Shown: positions 1 through 8,200 of the stretch, piece after piece | Layout: each line of letters opens with the position of its first letter | Numbering within the stretch: position 1 is the stretch's first letter | Source of the DNA: Bacillus sp. B1-b2 | GTDB lineage: Bacteria; Bacillota; Bacilli; Bacillales; Cytobacillaceae | Length of the DNA: 38,248 bases | Assembly (NCBI RefSeq): GCF_009183415.1 | Contig: NZ_WEHU01000038.1 | Coordinates: forward strand, 1 to 38,248 | Direction: 5' to 3' | The notes under the pieces: generated by a model | What the model was told of the DNA's origin: nothing | What the model saw: the letters and a program-made list of their open reading frames with translations, nothing else | The model's database searches: none | Position numbers and translations under genes: made by a program

Positions 1-633
1 GTTCAACGAATTATGAGTAAACTTGGACTCAAATGTAATAAGTTTAGTAGAAAATCACGAAAATACAGTTCTTACAAAGGGGCTATTGGTAAGATTGCCA
101 AGAATCGTATGAACCGCCGTTTTTACACAAATGTGTGTCATCAAAAATTAACAACAGATATCACCGAGTTCAAGTGCTTAGATGGTGTGAAATTGTATGT
201 AAACCCAATTATGGATATGTTCAATGGAGAAATTCTTTCGTATGGTATAAGTATGCGTCCAACCTTAGAATTGGCTCTCAAACCACTTGATGAAGCTTTA
301 GAAATAGTAAAAGATTCAGAGTATAGAACTACTATTCACTCTGATCAAGGCTGGCATTATCAACATAAAAGTTGGATAAAAAAACTAAAGAAACACAAGG
401 TGTTCCAGAGTATGTCACGAAAAGGAAACTGTTTGGACAATTCACCTATGGAGAACTTTTTTGGATTACTAAAACAGGAAATGTATTATGGAAAAGCACG
501 TTGCTCATATGAGGAATTAGAAAAGAGAATTAATGAATACATCATTTATTATAATAATAAACGCATAAAGCAAAAATTGGCAGGTATGAGTCCGGTTCAA
601 TACCGTATCCACACCAGCCAATTAGCTGCTTAA
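1..633 (+). CDS. IS3-family transposase OrfB, 5' end outside window
   Basis: This is the catalytic (DDE, rve) part of an IS3-family transposase. The frame is open from base 1, so the gene begins upstream of the window and the ATG at 13 is probably internal. The three acidic positions can be read: the Asp in TTDITEFK, the Asp in HSDQGWHYQ, and the Glu in the block SPMENFFGLLKQEM. The C-terminus ends with the family signature of YYN, a basic stretch and MSPVQYR. By length it holds most of the integrase core but lacks the N-terminal HTH/OrfA part. It looks like the IS150-type branch; the exact IS is not recognised. The gene is intact at its 3' end and an inverted-repeat-like end follows within 35 bases. 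Confidence 0.93.
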   Translation, partial: VQRIMSKLGLKCNKFSRKSRKYSSYKGAIGKIAKNRMNRRFYTNVCHQKLTTDITEFKCLDGVKLYVNPIMDMFNGEILSYGISMRPTLELALKPLDEALEIVKDSEYRTTIHSDQGWHYQHKSWIKKLKKHKVFQSMSRKGNCLDNSPMENFFGLLKQEMYYGKARCSYEELEKRINEYIIYYNNKRIKQKLAGMSPVQYRIHTSQLAA

Positions 634-642
634 TAGTAAAGC

Positions 643-665
643 TCTAACTTTTAGGGGTCACTACA
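643..665 (+). repeat. Probable right terminal inverted repeat of the IS3-family element
   Basis: The segment TCTAACTTTTAGGGGTCACT, followed by ACA, lies about 10 bases after the transposase stop and has the CCAACTTTT-GGGTCA look of IS150-group ends. The left end is outside the window, so the match between ends cannot be tested here and the exact boundary is inferred. Confidence 0.55.
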
Positions 666-917
666 TAAACGAGGGGGTTTTTTATGCATTTACCTATTCC
701 AATAGGGAATAGTAGAAAATCGAAAGAGCTATGAAATAATGTAGGATGCTTTGCCCCATAGAGAATTTGGAAAAGACCACTTTTAGAAAAATAGTCGGAG
801 AAATCCGCTTATTTTTAATGATTCCTACAAATTGGCTGTGATAATTTTTTCCGTCAGAATTATTGATATAATCTTAATGAAGAATTAACTTAGAAAGAAA
901 AAATAGAATTTTTATCT
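666..917. other. Non-coding stretch next to the IS, with two hairpins
   Basis: No convincing gene is seen here. Right beside the IS end, ACGAGGGGGTTTTTT looks like the 3' half of a rho-independent terminator whose 5' half is missing. Positions 694-712 form a perfect hairpin (CTATTCC, 5-base loop, GGAATAG). Positions 788-815 form an imperfect hairpin (AAAATA-gt-CGGA-gaaa-TCCG-ct-TATTTT). The rest is AT-rich and unassigned. Confidence 0.6.
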
Positions 918-1045
918 AGATGATTGCAGTGGAAGTGGTGAGACTCTTATAGGATCTGCTCTAGCTTTAGCCCCTGCTGTCCAAGGGCAGACTGCGTCTA
1001 AAGCTCCAAGACACATGGAAAGCGAACCGCTGTAACGGAAGTCAG
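918..1045 (+). repeat. Dispersed Bacillaceae-type intergenic repeat, copy 1
   Basis: This about 128-bp non-coding element begins AGATGATTGCAGTGGAAG and ends CTGTAACGGAAGTCAG. A second copy lies on the opposite strand at 10845-10957; the two share the start (AGATGATTG), a GAGACT block, GGATCTG, and the end (CTGTAACGGAA-TCAG), while the middle differs. The middle here is partly self-complementary (CCCTGCTGT against GGGCAG), as if the RNA or single strand folds. From memory, elements of this pattern (a GGAAA-GAGACTCC start and a GGAA-TCA end) are scattered between genes in many Bacillus-related genomes. I know of no established function. Its strand is given relative to that start-end order. Confidence 0.7.
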
Positions 1046-1113
1046 AACCTTATTTAAAGAGTTAATTACATTTACAAGTTCTCGACAAACACACAATCTT
1101 TTTTCAACAAAGT

Positions 1114-1145
1114 AAAAAAGCCAGTCGTTTTTGACTGGCTTTTTC
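1114..1145 (-). terminator. Rho-independent terminator after folE
   Basis: A perfect stem (AAAAAGCCAGTC and GACTGGCTTTTT, loop about 6 bases) ends one base before the folE stop codon region. It has A/T tracts on both sides, so it could work in both directions. It closes the queC-queD-queE-folE operon. Confidence 0.9.
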
Positions 1146-1709
1146 TTATTTAATCAATGAAAAGATTTCTGCTCTTTTGTTACTATCTGCTTCAAATACA
1201 CCGCGAACGGCAGTTGTAACTGTTTTAGCGCCTGGCTTTTTCACTCCACGCATCGTCATACACATATGTTCTGCTTCCACTACCACCATAACACCATGTG
1301 GTTCTAACATTTCCATTATCGTATTGGCTACTGTAGAGGTAATTCTCTCTTGTAGCTGTGGGCGTTTAGCAACTGCTTCTAATGTTCTTGCTAGCTTGCT
1401 TAGGCCAGCTACTTTCCCTCCTTGTGGAATATAGGCTACATGTGCCGTTCCATAGAAAGGTACTAAATGATGCTCACACATAGAATAAAACGGAATATCC
1501 TTCACTAACACTAGCTCTTCATGTTCTTCATGGAAAACTGTTTCAAAGTATTCTTTTGGATCTACTGTTAATCCAGAAAATACTTCTTCGTACATCTTTG
1601 CTACTCGTTTTGGTGTATCTAATAGCCCTTCTCTGTTTGGATCTTCTCCTACCGCTTCTAGTAATAAACGGATTGCTTCCTCTATTTGAGGAATATTCAT
1701 TTTACTCAT
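1146..1709 (-). CDS. folE: GTP cyclohydrolase I (FolE)
   Basis: Converts GTP to 7,8-dihydroneopterin triphosphate, the first step for both folate and queuosine precursors; a cytosolic homodecamer in the family. The 187-residue length is normal. The zinc site is visible: C78 and H81 in [10 protein letters not shown], and C150 in EHMCMTMRG. The conserved GVKKPGA block follows. It is the last gene of the que operon, 28 bases after queE, under the preQ1 riboswitch upstream of queC. That placement suggests this copy serves queuosine synthesis, supplying the QueD substrate; a second folate-dedicated copy may exist elsewhere (inference). The ATG start gives the usual family N-terminus and is preceded by a GGAGG-like site. 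Confidence 0.96.
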   Translation of the reverse strand: MSKMNIPQIEEAIRLLLEAVGEDPNREGLLDTPKRVAKMYEEVFSGLTVDPKEYFETVFHEEHEELVLVKDIPFYSMCEHHLVPFYGTAHVAYIPQGGKVAGLSKLARTLEAVAKRPQLQERITSTVANTIMEMLEPHGVMVVVEAEHMCMTMRGVKKPGAKTVTTAVRGVFEADSNKRAEIFSLIK

Positions 1710-1737
1710 TTACAAATCCTCCTAATACCTTCCCTAA

Positions 1738-2466
1738 TTACACTCCACGCTTATTTCCCCAAATATACGTATGAAGCTGTGGTAGCACTTTTACATCTCT
1801 AAAATCATTGTCAAGCATGGTCTTATCAATAAGCCGTTCATACTTTAGAAGCAACTGTTCTATCAGCTGTGCATTCTCTGTCGTTTTATTATCGTCATTT
1901 CCAACTTGTAGAAAAAATGGAACCTCTGGATAACGAGTATGGACTTTTTTAGCATAATCATAATCTTCATCAGAAAACACTACAACTTTTAAGCTAATAT
2001 TCCCCTTATGCTCATGATTTGTCAATCTTTCAATGATCGAATCTAGCGCATTAAAATCTGTATTCATCTTAGAGCTCGGCGGTTTAGGTGAAATGGTTAA
2101 ATCATCTATATGGTAAAACCAATCTTGCCATTTGCTACCCTGTGTTTCCAATCCTATTTTAATATCTTTTTCTTTTAAAAGCTGAACTAAAAAGTGTAAG
2201 TTTTTTAACAGTGCAGGATTTCCACCAGATATCGTTACAAAAGAAAATCCATCTCCACCTAAAGCATAGAGCTCTTCCCAAATTTTCTCTGCTGTCATTT
2301 GTTGAATCATATCTTTTCCTGTTCCATCCCATGTAAAAGCAGAATCACACCAGGCACAAGAATAGTCACACCCAGCTGTGCGAACAAACATAGTTTTTTG
2401 GCCAATAACCATTCCTTCCCCTTGAATAGTTGGTCCAAATATCTCCATAACAGGTACTTTACTCAC
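1738..2466 (-). CDS. queE: 7-carboxy-7-deazaguanine synthase (QueE), radical SAM
   Basis: Radical SAM enzyme that turns 6-carboxytetrahydropterin into 7-carboxy-7-deazaguanine in queuosine precursor synthesis. The cluster-binding cysteines are C33, C37 and C40 (GCDYSCAWCDSAF), the CxxxCxxC form. The N-terminal GPTIQGEG block is typical, and the TISGGNPAL motif is the SAM-contacting GGxP-type loop. The 242-residue length fits the Bacillus-type QueE. Its start overlaps the end of queD by 8 bases, so translation is probably coupled; folE follows after 28 bases. Confidence 0.96.
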   Translation of the reverse strand: MSKVPVMEIFGPTIQGEGMVIGQKTMFVRTAGCDYSCAWCDSAFTWDGTGKDMIQQMTAEKIWEELYALGGDGFSFVTISGGNPALLKNLHFLVQLLKEKDIKIGLETQGSKWQDWFYHIDDLTISPKPPSSKMNTDFNALDSIIERLTNHEHKGNISLKVVVFSDEDYDYAKKVHTRYPEVPFFLQVGNDDNKTTENAQLIEQLLLKYERLIDKTMLDNDFRDVKVLPQLHTYIWGNKRGV

Positions 2467-2929
2467 CTATCATCCACTCCCTTCTCATTTCTGCATAACT
2501 AGTAGGAGTTTCATAAAGGCGAACAAATTCTACTCTAGCACCTTGTTCTTCATAACTAGACAATGCTTCTGCCATTTTTTCAAAAATCCAATAAACCATG
2601 TTTTCAGCAGTTGTATTCATCGGTGGCAGAGTTTCATTTAAATAACGGTGATCTAAATATATTTCAATCTTATTTTTCCAAACATCTTTAATATCACCAA
2701 AATCTATCATTAAGCCACGTTCATCTAAGTATCCACTTATTCCAAATACTACTTTATATGTGTGGCCGTGTAAGTTCATACACTTTCCTTCATATGCATG
2801 AAGATGATGTGCTGCATCAAAGGTAAATTCCTTGCTTACCATCACTCGTTTTCGGTGATATCTAAGTTGCTCCTGAGTAATGTCTTCCTTATATTTCTGT
2901 AATTTTTCAACAATGCGGAATTCAAGCAT
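2459..2929 (-). CDS. queD: 6-carboxytetrahydropterin synthase (QueD)
   Basis: Converts 7,8-dihydroneopterin triphosphate to 6-carboxy-5,6,7,8-tetrahydropterin. The PTPS-fold signature is clear: [10 protein letters not shown] supplies the first zinc histidine, then the CxxxHGH motif (C50, H54, H56) holds the catalytic cysteine and two more zinc histidines. At 156 residues it is close to the usual 140-150; about 28 residues precede the core. The start ATG overlaps the queC stop by 8 bases and its own end overlaps queE, so queC-D-E form a tightly coupled block. Confidence 0.96.
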   Translation of the reverse strand: MLEFRIVEKLQKYKEDITQEQLRYHRKRVMVSKEFTFDAAHHLHAYEGKCMNLHGHTYKVVFGISGYLDERGLMIDFGDIKDVWKNKIEIYLDHRYLNETLPPMNTTAENMVYWIFEKMAEALSSYEEQGARVEFVRLYETPTSYAEMRREWMIGE

Positions 2930-3590
2930 GATGATTCTCCTTGCGACTAGCTAGATAATCATCTAATCCCTTTTTACGAAGTTTACATGCTGGACAATCT
3001 CCACAGCCGTCCGCAATAATACCGTTATAGCAAGTTAAGGTTTTCTCACGAACAAAATCAAAGGCTTGAAGTTCATCTGCTAGTTTCCAAGTTTCTTCTT
3101 TATTTAACCACATAAGTGGAGTGTGTATGACAAATTGAGCATCCATTGATAAGTTTAGGGTCACATTTAAGGATTTAATAAAAATATCGCGACAATCTGG
3201 ATATCCACTAAAATCTGTTTCACAAACCCCTGTCACAATATGCTTTGCTCCTACTTGACTAGCAAGTACACCAGCGAGTGACATAAATAATAAATTGCGT
3301 CCAGGTACAAAAGTAGAAGGTAATTCTCCTTCCTTTCCATCCTCCACTGCAATATCATCTCTTGTTAAGGCATTTGGTGCAAGTTGATTTAGCAGGGACA
3401 TATCCAAAATATGATGTTTAATCCCAAGTTCTTCTGTTATTTTTCTTGCACAATCAATTTCCGTAATATGTCTTTGGTTATAGTCAAAAGTAACAGCTAC
3501 AACTTCTTTAAAGTTTTGCATTGCCCAAAACAAACAAGTTGTACTATCTTGACCACCACTAAACACAACAACCGCTTTATCGTTTTTCAT
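2922..3590 (-). CDS. queC: 7-cyano-7-deazaguanine synthase (QueC)
   Basis: ATP-dependent enzyme that makes preQ0 from 7-carboxy-7-deazaguanine and ammonia. The PP-loop SGGQDS sits at residues 11-16. The zinc site near the C-terminus is complete: C187, C196, C199 and C202 in the segment TCYNG...GCGDCPAC. The 222-residue length is standard. It is the first gene of the que operon. An AAAGGAG site lies about 10 bases before the ATG, and the roughly 130-base leader holds a preQ1-I aptamer and a terminator. Expression should fall when preQ1 is abundant. Confidence 0.97.
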   Translation of the reverse strand: MKNDKAVVVFSGGQDSTTCLFWAMQNFKEVVAVTFDYNQRHITEIDCARKITEELGIKHHILDMSLLNQLAPNALTRDDIAVEDGKEGELPSTFVPGRNLLFMSLAGVLASQVGAKHIVTGVCETDFSGYPDCRDIFIKSLNVTLNLSMDAQFVIHTPLMWLNKEETWKLADELQAFDFVREKTLTCYNGIIADGCGDCPACKLRKKGLDDYLASRKENHHA

Positions 3591-3612
3591 GTCTTACATT
3601 CTCCTTTAAATA

Positions 3613-3649
3613 GAAAAACAGCACCACTAAGAAAGCAGTACTGTTTTTC
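3613..3649 (-). terminator. Terminator of the preQ1 riboswitch expression platform
   Basis: On the minus strand, AAAACAGTAC pairs with GTGCTGTTTT (one G-U pair) and is followed by TTTTTC. It begins directly after the aptamer's 3' ACTAAG tail and ends about 23 bases before queC. The layout fits ligand-induced termination. The alternative antiterminator pairing was not worked out. Confidence 0.8.
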
Positions 3650-3681
3650 TTAGTTTTTTAAAGAGGGTAGCTAGAACCTCC
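3649..3681 (-). promoter_or_regulatory. preQ1-I riboswitch aptamer
   Basis: Reading the minus strand, the aptamer opens GGAGGTTCTAGCTACCCTCT, then TTAAAAAACTAAG. P1 is GGAGG with CCTCT. The pseudoknot is TAG (positions 9-11) with CTA in the tail, joined by the typical A-rich linker. C15 matches the ligand-reading cytosine; the loop is two bases shorter than in the B. subtilis queC aptamer, the spacing seen in the Thermoanaerobacter type. It controls queC-queD-queE-folE. Confidence 0.93.
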
Positions 3682-3732
3682 ACCGCTACTCGCGGATTTT
3701 TTTATTAAGCTAAGTTAATTCGATTTATTATA
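3682..3732 (-). promoter_or_regulatory. Leader hairpin and probable promoter of the que operon
   Basis: A perfect TATAAT on the minus strand lies at 3727-3732; the -35 is weak (TAGAAT at 17 bases). Between it and the aptamer is a small GC hairpin (CCGC-gagta-GCGG, 3683-3695) abutting P1. It is not part of the standard aptamer. Confidence 0.45.
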
Positions 3733-3828
3733 ACGTATAAAAGAAATTTATTCTATGATAATCTTTGGAAAAGAGATATGAATTCCTTCTTTTATTATCT
3801 TAATCCTATTAGATCCTATAAACTTCTA

Positions 3829-4722
3829 TTAAGCTACTTTATTACGAGTAAACATGTAAGTAAATACATATCCCAATGCAATCATTAAAGTAGCTAATAT
3901 TCCACCTTCTAGACCAAATGAACCACCAGTTAATAAGTCATTTCCTTTTGATACATCTACCATATAGATTCCATGTGGCGTTGTCCCGCTTACTGGAAAC
4001 CCAAACACATTTCCTTGGAAATAGTTCCAAGTAATATGATAGCCGATCGGCATCCACAAGCTTTGTGTTTTTTCATACATATAAGAAAAAAGGATCCCTA
4101 CAAGAAATATATTAACAATCCCCAGTACAGCGACATTAGGATTAGCAATATGAGCAATACCAAAAACGAGAGCAGAAACAATATAAATGACTTTTTTAGA
4201 ATTACCTCGATCAGCGAGAGTAGACATGATGTATCCTCTAAAGGTTAACTCTTCTGATATACCAACGAAAATAAAAAAAAGGAAAAAAGCTAAAGTATAA
4301 TTAGAGAACTGTGGCTTAGTAAATGAATTCACCAATTGTAAGTTGTTTGTTACATATAAAATAAAAAAAATAAGGACAATTGAAATGGCTCCGACAACTA
4401 AACCTACAAGTAAGTTTTTCGTAGTATTACTAAAACCTAATTGCTTTACTTTCTTCTTATTCACAAATTTCCATAATAATAGTAATGTTGTAATACCAGC
4501 TATGTAACCTAAAACATTTGTTAAAGCATAGAGCCATGGTCTATCATCCAATAGGGTCATCATATTATCAACATCTATTCCATTCGGATTGTTAGTCATT
4601 TCCTCTACAACTGCATATAGATATCCTGGTAGGACAAATATATTTTGTATTAAAACACTAGAGAATATAGCTAATCCAATTAACCAACCTGATCGTATTT
4701 GACCTGCCTCATTTTTAAACAT
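3829..4722 (-). CDS. CPBP-family intramembrane metalloprotease
   Basis: A multi-pass membrane protein of the CAAX-protease/bacteriocin-processing (CPBP, Abi) family. Motif 1 is EELTFRGY with the glutamate pair at 157-158 and R162; motif 2 is FGIAH with H191; motif 3 is YHITWN with H229 and N233. These are the expected metal-binding residues. About eight hydrophobic segments are visible over 297 residues. No bacteriocin or prenylated-peptide gene is adjacent, so the substrate is unknown; family members act in peptide processing, self-immunity or protein retention. It is a single minus-strand gene with an AAGG-type site before the ATG. Confidence 0.88.
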   Translation of the reverse strand: MFKNEAGQIRSGWLIGLAIFSSVLIQNIFVLPGYLYAVVEEMTNNPNGIDVDNMMTLLDDRPWLYALTNVLGYIAGITTLLLLWKFVNKKKVKQLGFSNTTKNLLVGLVVGAISIVLIFFILYVTNNLQLVNSFTKPQFSNYTLAFFLFFIFVGISEELTFRGYIMSTLADRGNSKKVIYIVSALVFGIAHIANPNVAVLGIVNIFLVGILFSYMYEKTQSLWMPIGYHITWNYFQGNVFGFPVSGTTPHGIYMVDVSKGNDLLTGGSFGLEGGILATLMIALGYVFTYMFTRNKVA

Positions 4723-4837
4723 TCGTCGCCTTCTTTCTAACCTTCTAGGATCTTATTCGTGCTTATATTATACCTATTTTTGGTATTTTTGAATATGACT
4801 AACTTTTCTTTCTTTTGTGATAATTTTTTAAGGGATA
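4723..4837. other. AT-rich spacer before the tandem array
   Basis: This holds the upstream region of the CPBP protease gene and the run-in to the tandem repeat. No gene or clear promoter is seen. Confidence 0.4.
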
Positions 4838-5166
4838 GGTTGTGGAAATCTATTTTTTGTTGCGTTCACACCCTGTTTTGTTGCGGAATACTAGATTTTG
4901 TTGCGTTCACACCCTGTTTTGTTGCGGAGAACTGGATTTCGTTGCTCTCGTCTTACTTTGTTGCGGAAATCTACTTTTTGTTGCGTTCACTCCTTGCTTT
5001 GTTGCGGAATACTAGATTTCGTTGCGTTCACACCCTGTTTTGTTGCGGAGAACTGGATTTCGTTGCTCTCGTCTTACTTTGTTCGGAAATCTACTTTTTG
5101 TTACGCTCACTCCTTGCTTTGTTGCGGAATACTAGATTTCGTTCCACTCACACCCAACTTTGTTAA
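4838..5166. repeat. Tandem array of about 20-bp units with a ~120-bp higher-order period
   Basis: About 16 units start with TTTGTTGCG or TTTCGTTGCG variants. After the core they alternate between sub-types: TTCACACCC, GGAATACTAG, GGAGAACTGG, CTCTCGTC, GGAAATCTAC and TTCACTCC. Six consecutive units recur in the same order: the GGAGAACTGG unit is seen at about 4925 and 5046, the GGAAATCTAC unit at about 4964 and 5084, and GGAATACTAG at about 5006 and 5125. Outer units are degenerate (TTGTGG at 4840, TTTGTTAAAGC at 5158). Unit lengths vary from 19 to 22, so it is not a conserved coding repeat. There are no unique spacers, so it is not CRISPR. Confidence 0.9.
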
Positions 5167-5190
5167 AGCAAAACCTTAAGTAAAAACAAA

Positions 5191-5220
5191 AAGGACATGC
5201 TTGCAACCAAACATGTCCTT
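5191..5220 (-). terminator. Terminator after the arabinofuranosidase gene
   Basis: A 9-bp stem (AAGGACATG and CATGTCCTT, loop 12) lies just after the stop and, on the minus strand, runs into TTTTTGTTTTTAC. It is a clear intrinsic terminator. Confidence 0.85.
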
Positions 5221-5225
5221 TCTTC

Positions 5226-8200
5226 TTACTCTTTATCGAAAATCATTACATTTACGGAATTCGCTGCTAAAGTATAGACAATTCGATTATCCTCCACCTT
5301 AATAGTTGATTCAGAAGGAATAATAAGCTCTGCGTTCTTCTTGTTAATATTCGGAACAGAAAGAAGGGATTCTTCTCCTGTAACAGTGATAAGTTTTCCT
5401 ACCTCTGCAAGTTGGAAATCCTTTAGTTTTAATTCTGTTGTTTTTTCAAATGAATCTGCATTTACTAGTTTTACATAAACATGTTGATCGTCTGTTGTCA
5501 CAGAATGATAAATATCATCATTATAGGCTTCTAGTTTATAGTCTAGCACCTTGCTAGTTGTTTCACCATCTGTATAAGAACAGACAAGACGATCGTTAGT
5601 TTCTCCGCCATAATTTACGGTAATAGTATAAACAGTGTCATCTTTAAGTTCCTCATAGCTAGCTGCACGTAGGTTTCCAGCTGCTGTACTAGAAGAATAA
5701 TCGCCTAATCTATATGCTTCTATCCCTTTCTTAAAGACCTTTATTCCCGTTGCATTTCCGTTATAGCCAATCGCATATTCTATTACATCTTTTTTCTCTG
5801 GTGTTATATCTGTTAAGCCAACACCGATATAGAAGCCATCGTCTCCTGCTACTTTGGTCGCTTCCACTTTTACTGTATAATTCGACCAACTCTCATTTCT
5901 TATATACAAGCCATTTAACCCTTCTTCTTGAGCAGATAATATAAGTCCTTTTTCTGGATCTAGTATATATCCAACAGAACCTGGAATGGCAGTCCATTCA
6001 GAATGTAGAGGACTAGTAAAGTTTTGTTCAAAAAGAACAGTACCGCTAACATTATCTATTACTTGAAGAGATTTGACATGAATTTCGGCATTACCTGCTC
6101 CTATCTCGACTCCACCTCTTGGAGTATGATTTGTTAATACTCCCTTTTGGTAAGTGGAGAATTGTGTATCCACCAGCTTTGTTCCAAGATATTTACCGAA
6201 TAATTGTTGCACATAATAGTTTGGAGTGAACCAAACTGTTTCATCGTCGAACCAAATTAAATCTGGTGTCCAGCGATATGTTCCATCTGTTAGTACTTTG
6301 TTAAATAACGGCGCATATGCAGCTAACCTTACTACATCAGAATTTCTTTCAAAGCTTGTCATAATAGCTGCTTCTGCAATAGCTCCCGCCAACGTATTCT
6401 TATCAGTAGAAGCAAATTCTCCAACAAAAACCTTTGATGTTTCTCTCTCATTTAAGCTACCATCTGGATGATAAGCTCGATAATAATAGTTATAGCGATC
6501 TGCGTTATTTAGTAAATATTCATTAGAACGGTAATAATGCTCATCTGCAATCGTATCCATATAATTAGATTGCTTCTCATACCATGTTACAGTTTCTTCT
6601 GTTTCTTTCTTACCATCTGTAAAATTAACGGTAGCACTTCCTTGCATATTTCCGCTTAGAAATTTCCAGCCCTCTTGATAAGCATCATCATCTGCCTGTG
6701 CTCCTACTGTTGAAATAATATGAAGTTCATAGCCTGGGTAGTGTCTATCCATATACTCATCAATTTCCGTCTTAAAGTATTCAAAGTTTGCATAGAACTC
6801 TGTTCCCCAGTTTTCATTTCCAACACCTAAATAGTGAAGATCAAATGGTGCCGCGTGTCCCATATCTCTTCGTAATGCAGCCCATTCATTTCCTTCAAAA
6901 TCAGTACTAATGGCAAACTCAATTAAATCTGTAAAGCTTTTAACATAGTAATCTCTTAACTCTCCGCCAGCAGGGTTGACATAATCACTTCTAGCTTGGC
7001 AAAGTACGCCACAAGCCATTACAGGAAGTGGAGTTGCATTCAGATCTTCTGCTAATTGGAAGTATTCCATATAGCCTAGACCCATTGTCATCATGTAACC
7101 CCATACATTAAAGTTTTCTTTCCGTAATTCCACATTCCCAACTGAATCCTTCCATTCATACACATTATCCCAAATATAGGAGCCTTCTGATATGCATCCT
7201 CCAGGGAAACGTAAGAATGTAGGATGTAAATCGACCAATGCTTGAACAAGATCTTTACGTAAACGATAGTTTGGATTTCCCTTATAATTAGTATGTGCAG
7301 TTTGTGATCTCTCTTCCTCCGTTGCTCCCCAAACATCTTTAGGCATAAGTGAAACCATATCAATGGAGATATAACCATTGAATGATAATAAAAGTTGACC
7401 AAGTGCTGTTTTGGTGCCTGTTAAAATTATTTCCTCATCTACTCCATACTTCTTCCACTTATTGCCACCATCTACCTCAATGGAGACAGTATCACTAATG
7501 GAATTCCCCTCGGAATCCTGTAATTGTAAAGAGATGCTTCCTCCACTTTCTGATTTTGCCCAAATAGTGAAATCATAGGAATCTCCTTCTTTAATAAACA
7601 TAGCACAATGATGATTGGAATCATTAAATCCTTTATTAATGATCGTACTTCCGTCCTTAACAGTAATATAATGAGAGTTTACATCTGGATCATTCACTCC
7701 GAGAAATTCATTTATACCGCCATTATTCATCACTTCCACTTTATCTATGTCTCCATACCAAGCATGCAGAGGCTCTCTATTTCTTCCTGTTGAACACCCA
7801 CAAGCACCTGATTGATGGGAATATGTATCAAAAACGAAAGATTCAAAGGAACGATTTTGTACAAGCTCTGCATAAATTCCACCATCTGCAGCATTATTAA
7901 TATCTTCATAGAAAAGTCCATATAAGATTTCACTGATATCTACCACTTCTTTGTTTCCCTCAATGGTTATATGATGAGAAGGTACTCCTTTAGGTAGTAT
8001 AGATAGAGGGAATTCTTTTTTCGTAACTGCATTTCCTTTTTGTAACAGTGCTGTTAATATGATACCTTTTGATTCTTCCGTTTCACCAACTACTCCCTTG
8101 TTTGATAGAAAAGCTTCCTCACTTGATTCCCAGGAAACGCTTACTTTTCCACCCATTAGGGTTGTTGGTAATTCCACATCTTTTGTCACTATTTTCAGTG

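Noticed and set aside
918-1045. tRNA or known structured RNA in the first dispersed repeat
   Set aside because: No cloverleaf or T-loop is present, and I could not match it to a named RNA family with confidence, so it is called a repeat.
4838-5166. Possible CRISPR array
   Set aside because: The units are about 20 bp with no unique spacers, sub-types recur in order, and no cas genes are present.
4759-5179. Two plus-strand open frames of 135 and 93 codons rich in Cys, Leu and Phe
   Set aside because: They are translations of the tandem DNA repeat in different frames; unit lengths of 19 to 22 shift the frame, there is no ribosome site, and the composition is that of the repeat.
7091-7402. Open frame inside the arabinofuranosidase gene on the same strand
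   Set aside because: It overlaps fully the GH51 domain in another frame, and the main frame has all family motifs without interruption.
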